Shown: positions 1 to 7,496 of the stretch, piece after piece
How positions within the stretch are numbered: the stretch's first letter is position 1
Layout: each line of letters begins with the position of its first letter
Source of the DNA: Chloroflexota bacterium
Lineage (GTDB): Bacteria; Chloroflexota; UBA6077; SHYK01
Assembly (NCBI GenBank): GCA_035652535.1
Contig: DASRDP010000126.1
Location: forward strand, 1 to 33,669
DNA length: 33,669 bases
Direction: 5' to 3'
The notes under the pieces: generated by a model
Databases searched by the model: none
Told to the model about the DNA's origin: nothing
What the model saw: only the letters and a program-made list of their open reading frames with translations
Translations under genes and position numbers: made by a program

Positions 1-1369
1 GGCTCATGTACTCGAGGTCTTTCAGCCGGGGGGCGGGGATCAGCGTCTCGGTCACATCAATGCCGATGGCGCGGAGATCGCTGGCGACGAGGTTCATCTG
101 CGGCTCGTTGTCGCCAGCTCTCGGCGTGCGGATCTCGAAGCTGAGGGGCTGGCCATCCGGGCCAACCACGGCGCCGTTCGGTGAGCGCGTCCAGCCCGCG
201 TCTCCCAGCAGGGCGAGGGCGCGGCTCCGGTCGTAGGACAATGGAGGAGCGAGCTGACGAACCCGCTCGTAGTACTGGTTCTCGGGGATGAGGAGGTTGA
301 GCGCGGCCGGGAGCATCCCCATTGACACGCCGCCGGCGATGGTGTCGCGATCCAGCGCGTGGACGACGGCCTGGCGGACGCGCTTGTCGAGAAGCGCAGG
401 CTGGCCGGAGCGGGCTGGGTCGAGCTGAAAGCGAGCGAACCGGGTGCTGGTGGGGAATGTGAGCACGCGACCGTCGCCGGTCCGGTCCCAGGTCTCGCGA
501 ACGATCGCGCCGGCAGAAGGGGGAAGCGTGATGCCAACCGTCGCATCGATCGATCCGCTCAAGAGATTGGCGACGACCGTGTTGGGATCGGAGATCACGT
601 GGAAGGTGATCTCATCGATACTGGGCTTCCCGAGATAGTAGCGATCGAAGGCGCGAAAGATGAGCTGGACACCCTGCTCCCATTGGGTGAGTTGATAGGG
701 CCCGTTTCCGACGTAAGCGGGACCAGTCCAGAACGGGCTGCTCTGAAAGACGGCGCGGTCTCGTTCGTAAGATTCCGCGAGGAGGTGCTCGGGCAGGGGT
801 TCGAGCTGACCCGGCCCCAGGCGATCGGCCTGGGCGTACGGTCTGCTCCAGGCCACCACGAACGCGCGATCGTCCAGGATATCGATATGGTCGATGAGCT
901 GCTCGGGCTCGCGCGTGACGACCGAGATCTCGGGGTCCTGGTAGACGCGCAGGGCGAAGGCGAAATCGGCAGCCGTCACGGGGGAGCCGTCGTGCCAAAG
1001 GGCCCCGGACCGGATCGTCCAGGTCGTCCGCATCGTGCCGTCCGGGTCGATGCGCCACGTGCCGTCGTCCTGGGACACGAGGCCCTGCGCGAGGCGGGGG
1101 AGGACGGCATCGTGCGCATCGAGAAGGGTGAGCGGGCTGTTGGTCATGAAGTGGTACTCGGCCGCGTAGGACGTGGCGATGGTGTCGAGCTTGGTCGCGA
1201 GGCCGCCCGTTTCCTGGGCGATGGCCACGGCGAGGCGCGAGGGCTGACCCGGGGCTCGGTCGCCGCCGGCGCTCGCGGCGTCGCCGCTGGAGGCGGAGCG
1301 AGGACCGCTCGCCGGGCTCCCGCACGCGACTGCGAGGAGGACCATGAGGAGAACCGTGACCCTGGACAC
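1..1369 (-). CDS. ABC transporter substrate-binding lipoprotein, family 5 (3' end beyond window)
   Basis: Reading the minus strand gives an open frame of about 456 codons that runs off the left edge. The N-terminus is a lipoprotein signal: a hydrophobic stretch followed by LLAVAC, with the lipidated Cys at residue 16. The body has hallmarks of family 5 (peptide/nickel/opine type) periplasmic binding proteins, including TWTIRSGALWHDG, DFAFALRVYQDPE, FDRYYLGKPSIDEI and DPNTVVANLLSG. I chose the GTG at 1369 because GGAGG lies 4 nt upstream and the full signal peptide is then included; an ATG at 1345 would shorten it. About 100-150 C-terminal residues are missing compared with the paralogue at 8767-10479. 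No permease or ATPase gene is adjacent in the window. The substrate cannot be read from the sequence. The gene is divergent from the hydrolase at 1448. Confidence 0.88.
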   Translation of the reverse strand, partial: MSRVTVLLMVLLAVACGSPASGPRSASSGDAASAGGDRAPGQPSRLAVAIAQETGGLATKLDTIATSYAAEYHFMTNSPLTLLDAHDAVLPRLAQGLVSQDDGTWRIDPDGTMRTTWTIRSGALWHDGSPVTAADFAFALRVYQDPEISVVTREPEQLIDHIDILDDRAFVVAWSRPYAQADRLGPGQLEPLPEHLLAESYERDRAVFQSSPFWTGPAYVGNGPYQLTQWEQGVQLIFRAFDRYYLGKPSIDEITFHVISDPNTVVANLLSGSIDATVGITLPPSAGAIVRETWDRTGDGRVLTFPTSTRFARFQLDPARSGQPALLDKRVRQAVVHALDRDTIAGGVSMGMLPAALNLLIPENQYYERVRQLAPPLSYDRSRALALLGDAGWTRSPNGAVVGPDGQPLSFEIRTPRAGDNEPQMNLVASDLRAIGIDVTETLIPAPRLKDLEYMS

Positions 1370-1421
1370 GCGGCCTCCGGACGGGGCATCGGCGGCGCCA
1401 ACCGCCGCTGGGCTGCGGAAC

Positions 1422-1427
1422 TATAAT
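1422..1427 (+). promoter_or_regulatory. -10 box (TATAAT) upstream of the isochorismatase-like gene
   Basis: A perfect TATAAT lies 20 nt before the ATG at 1448. Transcription would start about 14 nt before the ATG, leaving a short leader containing GGAGG at 1436-1440. No good -35 hexamer is seen at the expected spacing. Confidence 0.5.
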
Positions 1428-1447
1428 CCGGCGTCGGAGGTGACGGC

Positions 1448-2191
1448 ATGAACTCGCGGCCATGGGATCGATTTCTCACCGAGAACGACAAGGCGCATCT
1501 GGCGGCATCAAAGCACGTGCCGATTGGCTTCGGCGAACGGCCGGTTCTGCTGCTCATCGACATCTACCGCGGCGTGATGGGCGACGAGCCACAGGAGTTG
1601 ATGGAAGGGATCAAGACCTGGCCCGGCCATACGGGAATGGCGGGCTGGAACGCGATCCCGCACGTTCAGCGGCTTCTCGCCGCGGCGCGCGAGGCGGGGA
1701 TCCCGGTGATCCACGCGACTGGCAATCCGGGCATTCCCCACTGGTCGGATAGACGGGAGGCGCTGAGGGGCCGGCCGACCGATCCGGCGGCGGTTGCGCG
1801 CCAGCGGCGGCGCTTCGACATCATCGACGAGGTGGCCCCGATCGACGGCGAGATCGTGATCCGGAAGTCCTCGCCCAGCGCATTCTTTGGGACGATCCTG
1901 GCCGCGCACCTCAACTACGTTGGCGCGGACACGGTGATCGTCGGGGGCGAGAGCACGAGCGGGTGCGTGCGCGCCTCGGTGGTCGACGGGTGCACGTACC
2001 GGTTCCGCATGGCCGTGGTCGAGGAGTGCGTGTGGGATCGGCACGAGGCCTGCCACGCCATCAACCTCTTCGACATGAATCAGAAATATGCCGACGTGGT
2101 GAGCGTCGACGAGACGGTCGACTGGCTGCGAAGCTGGCGAGCGCGCCAGGGCTCCGCCGAGGCGGAGCTGGCGCTGGCCGGGAGTCGATAG
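1448..2191 (+). CDS. Isochorismatase-family cysteine hydrolase (N-carbamoylsarcosine amidase-like)
   Basis: A 247-residue cysteine hydrolase of the isochorismatase fold. The catalytic triad is visible: Asp38 in VLLLIDIYRG, Lys140 in IVIRKSSPSAF and Cys173 in ESTSGCVRASVVDG. The GCVRASVVDG motif with a preceding cis-peptide-like stretch is typical of the N-carbamoylsarcosine amidase and maleamate amidase branch. These enzymes hydrolyse C-N bonds of small amides in the cytoplasm. GGAGG sits 7 nt upstream of the ATG. The DUF3891 gene follows after 30 nt on the same strand, so the two are probably co-transcribed. The substrate is not determinable; the nearby aromatic-catabolism genes make a maleamate-like or other ring-derived amide plausible, but that is inference. 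Confidence 0.9.
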   Translation: MNSRPWDRFLTENDKAHLAASKHVPIGFGERPVLLLIDIYRGVMGDEPQELMEGIKTWPGHTGMAGWNAIPHVQRLLAAAREAGIPVIHATGNPGIPHWSDRREALRGRPTDPAAVARQRRRFDIIDEVAPIDGEIVIRKSSPSAFFGTILAAHLNYVGADTVIVGGESTSGCVRASVVDGCTYRFRMAVVEECVWDRHEACHAINLFDMNQKYADVVSVDETVDWLRSWRARQGSAEAELALAGSR

Positions 2192-2221
2192 CGGCCGCGT
2201 GGCGGGACGGGAGGATGCACG

Positions 2222-3046
2222 ATGTTTGCGCGTGAGCTGCCCGACGGGACGTACGCGATGATCGAGCAGGAGGACCACACCGACCTTTCCGCCCAGTTCG
2301 CCGCCCATTGGGGGAACGAGCGGTTCTCGAGGCCCGAGCCATTCCAATCGGTGTTATTCGGGACGATCTACCACGATAGCGGCCACCGCGAGATGGAGGC
2401 GGACCTGCCCATCGACGTGGAGCGCGGCGTGCCGTATGCGATCGGCCGAACGCCGCCCGGATTGCGGCGGGCCGAGGCGGACGCGGCGAACGCTCAGTGG
2501 GTACGCGGCCGCGATCCATACGCGAGCCTGCTGGTCTCCATGCACCATGCAGGCCTGCGCAAGGACCGTTACGGGAGCGCCCGGAAGCGGACGAACGGCC
2601 CGGACGCGGCCGGCGACGGGAAGAGCGCGGGATTCGAGGCCGCGTTCGCCGACCTGGAGCCGTGGCAGCGGGCGGTGTGGGAGGATCTCGGGCTGGACGC
2701 GCCGAAGGCGCGCGAAGCATTCTGGCACAACTACCGGCTGCTCCAGGTCTTCGACCTGCTCTCGCTCTACTTCTGCCGCGACGGCGTGCGCGACGGGAAG
2801 CTTCAGGAGGTGGTGTACGAGCGGGTGCCGGTGCGCGTTGGATCCGACGAGGTGGTCGAACTCCAGCTCACCCCGACGGGTCCAGCGTCTCTCCGCATGG
2901 CGCCGTACCCGCTGGACGCGGACGCGGTCACCGTGGCGATAATGACGCGGGTCATCACACCGGCGCCCGACGCGCCCGAGCCGGTGGCGAGGGAGCGGTA
3001 CTACCAGGCTCGCCGCGTGCCGCTCGTGTGCGAGATTACGAAGTAG
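2222..3046 (+). CDS. DUF3891 family protein
   Basis: A 274-residue protein that I assign to DUF3891 from its N-terminal pattern (QEDHTDLSAQFAAHWGN), the following YHDSGHREME and the later VSMHHAGLR, WHNYRLLQVFDLLSLYFC and APYPLDAD segments. The conserved His and Asp residues (DH, YHDSGH, MHHAG) resemble a metal-binding HD-like helical protein, but no activity is established for the family to my knowledge. No signal peptide or membrane segment is seen, so it is probably cytoplasmic. GGGAGG precedes the ATG at normal spacing. It lies 30 nt after the isochorismatase-like gene, suggesting a two-gene unit. The 246 bases after its stop (3047-3292) hold no recognisable gene. Confidence 0.75.
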   Translation: MFARELPDGTYAMIEQEDHTDLSAQFAAHWGNERFSRPEPFQSVLFGTIYHDSGHREMEADLPIDVERGVPYAIGRTPPGLRRAEADAANAQWVRGRDPYASLLVSMHHAGLRKDRYGSARKRTNGPDAAGDGKSAGFEAAFADLEPWQRAVWEDLGLDAPKAREAFWHNYRLLQVFDLLSLYFCRDGVRDGKLQEVVYERVPVRVGSDEVVELQLTPTGPASLRMAPYPLDADAVTVAIMTRVITPAPDAPEPVARERYYQARRVPLVCEITK

Positions 3047-3292
3047 ATTGCCCGTATCGTTCTCGGCGGGACACGTGCCAGCCAATGCTGTTTAGCGGTT
3101 CGTTCGGAAATGCAGCGGAAGGTGAATTCCGAATTCGCGTGCCCGCGCTGATTCTGGGAGCATAGAGCGTGGACCGGTTCTAGTAACCCCCTGACCCTTC
3201 AACGTGCCTTGGTACAAGTCGGCTGGGCCGGTGGCGTCGGGCGAATCATTCGGCGACAGCGAACAGGATTGCCATTGCAGCGAAGGTTGCTC

Positions 3293-4108
3293 GTGCCAGC
3301 GTACCCGGCCTTCGTGGACGAGACGGGCATTCTCACTGGCCCTACACGGCAACAACCGGTGTACGGCATCGGCTTGCTCGTCGTGAAGAATTCACCAATC
3401 GTCACGGACAGCCTGTACCGACTTCACTTTAATTTCCGGTCGGCACGCGCGACGGAGCGTGGCAAGCTCATTCGGGCAATTCGGAGCGAAGAGCGATCTC
3501 CGACGCTTGATGAGCTTCATCTACTGCTCCGCGACACTCGGCACCATGAATACAAGTTCAGCGAGGTCACAAGCAGAAATCTCCAACAATACATCGATCT
3601 CCTCAACGTCTTCTTCTCAGTGGGCGACTTCGAGTTCCATGCTCTGCTCATCGACCGGCTCGACGACGCTTTTTCACTCGGTCGCTGAAATGGGGATCAC
3701 TGGCGGGCGTACGTTGCGATCGCGCGCGAGCTTCTCCGAAAACGGCTGAGAGATCCTGCGTTTGTCATCGTCGACCTTCAGGGGGAGCCGCTTGCCGCAA
3801 GAGAGCACTTGGAGGATGTGATATGCGCGATCCCCAAGGTGACCGGTTGCCTTCGTGCAAGTTCTGAGACCTTCGTGTATCTGCAGATGACTGACCTCTT
3901 GCTTGGGGCATTGCAGTTCGATTGGCGAGACGTCCAGGGGAACATCGCACGGAGCTCACGTCGAGGCGAAGCGAAACGAAATCTCGTTTCCTTCGTAAAG
4001 AACCAGCTAGGCATATCGCCGTCTGAACCGATTTTGACGCCGAACGCGCGGTTCCGGAAAAAGAGCAGACCCGTCCGGTTTACGGCGTGGATGTGGAGGC
4101 CACAGTAG
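3293..4108 (+). pseudogene. DUF3800 family protein, interrupted by an in-frame TGA at 3686-3688
   Basis: Two open segments lie in one frame, separated only by a TGA at 3686-3688. Together they make a normal-length DUF3800 protein (RNase H-like fold, often on mobile elements). The N-terminal part has FVDETG and VYGIGLLVV, then HHEYKFSEV and FEFHALLIDR. After the TGA the frame continues through NGDHWRAYVAIA, FVIVDLQGEPL and the family's C-terminal signature VYLQMTDLLLGALQFD. No frameshift is needed, so a single nonsense change is the simplest reading. The start is uncertain: GTG at 3293 gives PAYPAFVDETG, while an ATG at 3209 adds an unconvincing extension. GC content here is visibly lower than in the flanks, suggesting transfer. 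Positions 4109-4316 contain nothing I can support. Confidence 0.7.
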
Positions 4109-4316
4109 AAGAATATGCCAACGTGCGGCTATGTCCGGCGTCCATCCCGCGAGCGGGACGACGTTACTCCGACCACTCCGCACGTTGCTCGTGATTATAG
4201 CATCGCCCTTTCGGACAGATCGGCCCAGTTCCGAGAGCGCGCGTCAGCAAAGTGCGTTTCGATAGTGCCGTTCTCCACGCCGACATCCCGGACGATCTAT
4301 CGGCACGCCTTGTCAG

Positions 4317-4967
4317 TTAGAGGGCAATGAGGCCGCGTCGGTAGGCCAGGGCGACGGCCTCGCTGCGGCTGGCCGCCCCGAGCTTCGCGAGAATCGATCC
4401 GACGTGGAACTTGACCGTGTGCTCGCTGATGCCGAGGCGCTGAGCGATCGCCTTGTTCGGCAGGCCCTGGGCGATAAGGGCCACGACCTCCAGCTCCCGC
4501 CGCGTCAGGAGGTCGCCGTCGACATCTTCGGGAGGCCCGGAATGCGCCGCGCCTAACGCGCCAGGCGCGAGGGCAGCGTCAAGGACGACGAGCCCGCGCG
4601 CCACGGACCGAACGGCCTCCGCCACCTCATCCGCCGTCGAGTCGGGGAGCAGAAAGCCGCGTGCCCCGCGCCGAATGAGCGCGGACAGGTCGGCGCCTGT
4701 CGAGGCCGATCCCACCAGGACGATCGGGGTCGCGGTGTCCGAGTCGCTGGATGGGATCCCGCCGCTCGGACTGGGCTCGTCGCTCCATTCGAGGAGCACG
4801 ACGTCAGCGTCGAGGGAGCGTGCGAGGGCGACGAGGTCGTCGGCGGGTGTCCCCTCGCCGACGACCTCAAGATCGTCCAGATCCGCCAGAAGTCCCCGCA
4901 ACCCGGCCCGCACGACGGGATGGCGGCCAGCCACCACCACGCGGATCGGCCGGTGGGGATCGCTCAT
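4317..4967 (-). CDS. LuxR/NarL-type transcription regulator with degenerate receiver domain
   Basis: A 216-residue protein with a receiver-like N-terminus (about 8-120) and a C-terminal LuxR helix-turn-helix (about 150-212: LTRRELEVVALIAQGLPNKA, then ISEHTVKFHVGSILAKLG). The HTH is complete and should bind DNA. The receiver has lost the residues needed for phosphorylation. The usual Asp-Asp pair in ADDH is AGRH (residues 13-16), the phosphoacceptor Asp is Glu60 (VVLLEWSDE), and the conserved Lys after GARGFLL is Pro. It therefore probably works without a kinase, perhaps locked on by the Glu or controlled by ligand or protein. The ATG at 4967 overlaps the upstream protease stop in an ATGA, implying translational coupling. 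It is the last gene of a three-gene operon with two proteases. Confidence 0.88.
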   Translation of the reverse strand: MSDPHRPIRVVVAGRHPVVRAGLRGLLADLDDLEVVGEGTPADDLVALARSLDADVVLLEWSDEPSPSGGIPSSDSDTATPIVLVGSASTGADLSALIRRGARGFLLPDSTADEVAEAVRSVARGLVVLDAALAPGALGAAHSGPPEDVDGDLLTRRELEVVALIAQGLPNKAIAQRLGISEHTVKFHVGSILAKLGAASRSEAVALAYRRGLIAL

Positions 4968-5590
4968 GCCACTACCCGAACCCGCGCCGCGGCCGCGTGC
5001 CTGGCAGCGATGAACCGCTGGACGGCACGCGTTGGGACGGCCAGGGCAAGCCCGCCGGGCATCACGACGTTTGGGATGCCCACGACGCGGCCCGAGCTGT
5101 CGGCGAGGGCGCCGCCCGAATTCCCCGGGCGGAGGACGATCGCGGTGCGAACTGGGTTCTCGGCGCCGGGCGCTGTGACGACGACGCCCATGGTCGCGAC
5201 GTTCCGCTCGCCCAGCGGGTTTCCGATCGCGAGGACCAATTCGCCGGTCCGCAGGTCGGCCGAGTCTCGAACGGCGGCAGGATTCCACGGGAGGGGAACC
5301 GCGACCTCCGGCTCGAGCAGGGCGAGATCGAGAGCGGTCGAGCGGCGGGTGACGCGAGCAGGAATACGGCTCCCGTCGGCCAAGATCACCTGCGCGAATG
5401 GCCCCGGCGCGACGTGGTAATTCGTGACGATCGCGCCTGCCTCGGTCCACACGACTCCCGAGCCGGACGTTTCACGCGAGCCGCGCACCATCACCACACT
5501 GCGCTGGACGGCTTCGATCACGGAGGCCAGGTCGGCGGCAAGCGACTCGCTCCTCGATTGGGCTTCGACCGCGGTGGTCATGGCCGTCAC
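4964..5590 (-). CDS. Trypsin-like serine protease (HtrA-type catalytic domain, no PDZ)
   Basis: A 208-residue protein consisting of only a chymotrypsin-fold protease domain. The triad is intact: His59 (TNYHV), Asp88 (TALDLALL) and Ser158 (RPGNSGGAL). No signal peptide or membrane helix precedes it; the N-terminus is a short amphipathic stretch, so a cytoplasmic location is likely, unlike classical DegP. The frame opens with GTG at 5590, which overlaps the upstream HtrA stop as GTGA. An ATG at 5581 with GGGAG 8 nt upstream is an equally good start. It ends in an ATGA overlap with the LuxR-type regulator. The tight coupling suggests the three products act together, possibly in regulated proteolysis. 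Confidence 0.88.
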   Translation of the reverse strand: MTAMTTAVEAQSRSESLAADLASVIEAVQRSVVMVRGSRETSGSGVVWTEAGAIVTNYHVAPGPFAQVILADGSRIPARVTRRSTALDLALLEPEVAVPLPWNPAAVRDSADLRTGELVLAIGNPLGERNVATMGVVVTAPGAENPVRTAIVLRPGNSGGALADSSGRVVGIPNVVMPGGLALAVPTRAVQRFIAARHAAAARVRVVA

Positions 5591-6507
5591 TCCCGCTCGC
5601 CGGGCGTGACGCTCAGGTCTCGGACCTCGCCGCCTCGAAGCAGCCGCAGGGTGACGTGCTTGCCGACGAGATCGGCGCCGAGGGCGGCCTGCAAGGCCTC
5701 TGGATGGGTCACGGGGCGATCGTTCACAGCCAGGAGAACGTCGCCGAGGAAGAGTCCGCCGCGGTCGGCCGGGCTCCCGGGCTCCACATTCAGCAGGAGC
5801 AAGCCGGTCTGCTGGTCGACGTGCGCCTTCTCCCGCAGCGCATCGGGGACCTCGATAGGACGGGAAGTGACGCCAAGATACGCGCGGCGGATCCGCCCGT
5901 GGGCGACGAGCGCATCGACGATCCCACGGACGACGGCGGTGGGCAGGGCGACGGACTGGCCGCCCGCGAGGTGCGAGCTATTCATACCCATGACTCGGCC
6001 CGACGCATCGACGATGGGTCCGCCGGAGTATCCGGGGTACAGGGTGAGATCAGCGCGGAGGTAGCTGTCGATGGCGCCGCCGCGCATGCTTCGCCACGAG
6101 CCGCCCACCGCGCTGATGATCCCGAAGCTGGCGCTCGTGGCGCCGGACGCGGTCCGCCCGATGGCGAGCGCGAGGCTGCCAACGCGAGCGCTCTCCGCCG
6201 GCGCCAGCTCGGCGGGACGCCCGGCCGCGGAAGCCGGGCGGAGGACCGCAACATCGCTGCCCGGATCCCGGCCGATCAGCGTCGCGCCGATTCGGTGGCC
6301 GCCGGAGGTTACGAGCGAGATCTCATCGTGCCGCTCGATGACGTGATCGGCCGTGACGACGATGCCTCCCTCGGGCCAGACGATGCCGGTTCCGGGGACG
6401 CGACGGCGCGCGTCGACCCCGACGACGGATTGGGACGCGCGCTCGACGGCGTCGGCCAGGTCGGCCGAGAGAGCGGCGAGCAGGTTGGCATGTTCTTCAG
6501 CGCTCAT
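5587..6507 (-). CDS. HtrA-like serine protease with C-terminal PDZ domain
   Basis: A 306-residue S1C protease. The catalytic residues are His55 (TADHV), Asp85 (GSDVAVL) and Ser161 (YPGYSGGPI). A PDZ domain spans about residues 208-303 (YLGVTSRPIEV, GLLLLNVEPGSPADRGGL, GDVLLAVNDRPV). I set the start at the ATG at 6507 because AAAGGAGA lies 8 nt upstream; an in-frame extension to 6594 has no support. There is no signal peptide or N-terminal anchor, which is unusual because most HtrA proteins act outside the cytoplasm. It is the first gene of the operon and overlaps the next protease. The 166-bp gap to the divergent SDR gene must hold both promoters. Confidence 0.9.
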   Translation of the reverse strand: MSAEEHANLLAALSADLADAVERASQSVVGVDARRRVPGTGIVWPEGGIVVTADHVIERHDEISLVTSGGHRIGATLIGRDPGSDVAVLRPASAAGRPAELAPAESARVGSLALAIGRTASGATSASFGIISAVGGSWRSMRGGAIDSYLRADLTLYPGYSGGPIVDASGRVMGMNSSHLAGGQSVALPTAVVRGIVDALVAHGRIRRAYLGVTSRPIEVPDALREKAHVDQQTGLLLLNVEPGSPADRGGLFLGDVLLAVNDRPVTHPEALQAALGADLVGKHVTLRLLRGGEVRDLSVTPGERE

Positions 6508-6673
6508 GTCGAATGTCTCCTTTGAACTGCGCCCGAGGCCTCGTGGCGACTGATGAGAGCATACGATCGGGCGCCACGCGAGCCATCGCCACAATGGGGA
6601 GATTCGGTCCTGCCCGTTCGACCAGGTCTATGATGTCGCCGAGCAGATCTCGAGCGATGGAGGGGACGAGCGC

Positions 6674-7426
6674 ATGACGAACCGCCTGGTAAACAAGGTC
6701 GCGATCATCACCGGAGCGGCGAGCGGACAGGGGCGCGTTGCCGCGGAGTTTTTCGCGCGTGAGGGCGCCACGCTGGTGCTGGCGGACGTCGATTCCGAGG
6801 GACTGGAAGAGACACGGGCGCTGGCTCGGAAGGCTGGGGGCGACGCCGCGCTCTTCTCGGGAGACCTGGCGCAGGAGGAATCAAACCGGGCACTCATGGC
6901 CATGACGATCGATCGGTTCGGGCGAATCGACGCGCTCTTCAACGTCGCCGGGCTCGTTCGCTTCGGCTCGGCGCATGAGGTCAGTCTCGAGGACTGGAAC
7001 TTCGTGATGCTCCACGAGCTGACCATCACGTTCCTGGCATGCAAACACGCGTTAGGACGGATGATGGCGCAGCGCAGCGGGTCAATCATCAACATGTCGT
7101 CGGTGTCCGGGCTGTTCGGCTCGCCGCGCCACGCGGCCCACGCCGCGACGAAAGCAGGCATCGCGGGTCTGACCAAGCAGATGGCGGTGGATTATGGGCC
7201 CTATGGAATCCGCGTCAACGCGATCGCCCCGACCCAGATCGCCTACGCGTCGGGCCAGCGGCGAATCGCCGCGCAATCCCAGATGCGTGCGCCCACCGAG
7301 GTGCCGCTGGGGCGGCACGCGACGCCCGAGGACACGGCGCACTGCGCGGTGTACCTGGCGTCTGACGAATCGAGCTTCGTGACGGGCCAGGTGCTGGTGA
7401 TCGACGGGGGCGCGACCGCGCGTTGA
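6674..7426 (+). CDS. SDR family oxidoreductase with His in place of the catalytic Tyr
   Basis: A 250-residue classical short-chain dehydrogenase/reductase. Visible motifs are the Rossmann TGAASGQG (residues 13-20), the NVAG motif (90-93), the catalytic-Ser region NMSSVSG (140-146) and the cofactor-proximal IRVNAIAP. The normal YxxxK is HAATK: His156 sits where the catalytic Tyr belongs, 13 residues after Ser143 and 4 before Lys160. Codon 156 is CAC, one transition from TAC. ADVD after the second strand suggests NAD(H) preference. The change may weaken or alter catalysis. It is divergent from the protease operon and convergent with the amidohydrolase. Its substrate is unknown. Confidence 0.88.
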   Translation: MTNRLVNKVAIITGAASGQGRVAAEFFAREGATLVLADVDSEGLEETRALARKAGGDAALFSGDLAQEESNRALMAMTIDRFGRIDALFNVAGLVRFGSAHEVSLEDWNFVMLHELTITFLACKHALGRMMAQRSGSIINMSSVSGLFGSPRHAAHAATKAGIAGLTKQMAVDYGPYGIRVNAIAPTQIAYASGQRRIAAQSQMRAPTEVPLGRHATPEDTAHCAVYLASDESSFVTGQVLVIDGGATAR

Positions 7427-7437
7427 TGGCGTGGGCT

Positions 7438-7487
7438 CGCCCTTCGACAGGCCTGTCCTGAGCGAAGCCGAAGGGCTCAGGGCGAAC
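7438..7487. repeat. Dispersed palindromic repeat (CCCTTCGACA...CTCAGGGCGAACG type)
   Basis: This 50-bp element contains CGCCCTTCGACAGG, CCTGAGCGAAGC, CCGAAGGGC and CTCAGGGCGAACG, which can fold into nested hairpins. A close relative lies inside the coding region at 29214-29260. It sits between two convergent genes (stops at 7426 and 7497) and may also serve as a bidirectional terminator. Confidence 0.65.
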
Positions 7488-7496
7488 GAGAAGAGA

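Noticed and set aside
359-1426. Plus-strand open frame of 355 codons
   Set aside because: The minus strand encodes a recognisable solute-binding lipoprotein here, and the plus-strand translation shows no family features.
3686-3688. Second in-frame TGA (DUF3800) as selenocysteine
   Set aside because: The position is not a known Cys or redox site in the family, and I saw no suitable hairpin at SECIS distance. A nonsense mutation is simpler.
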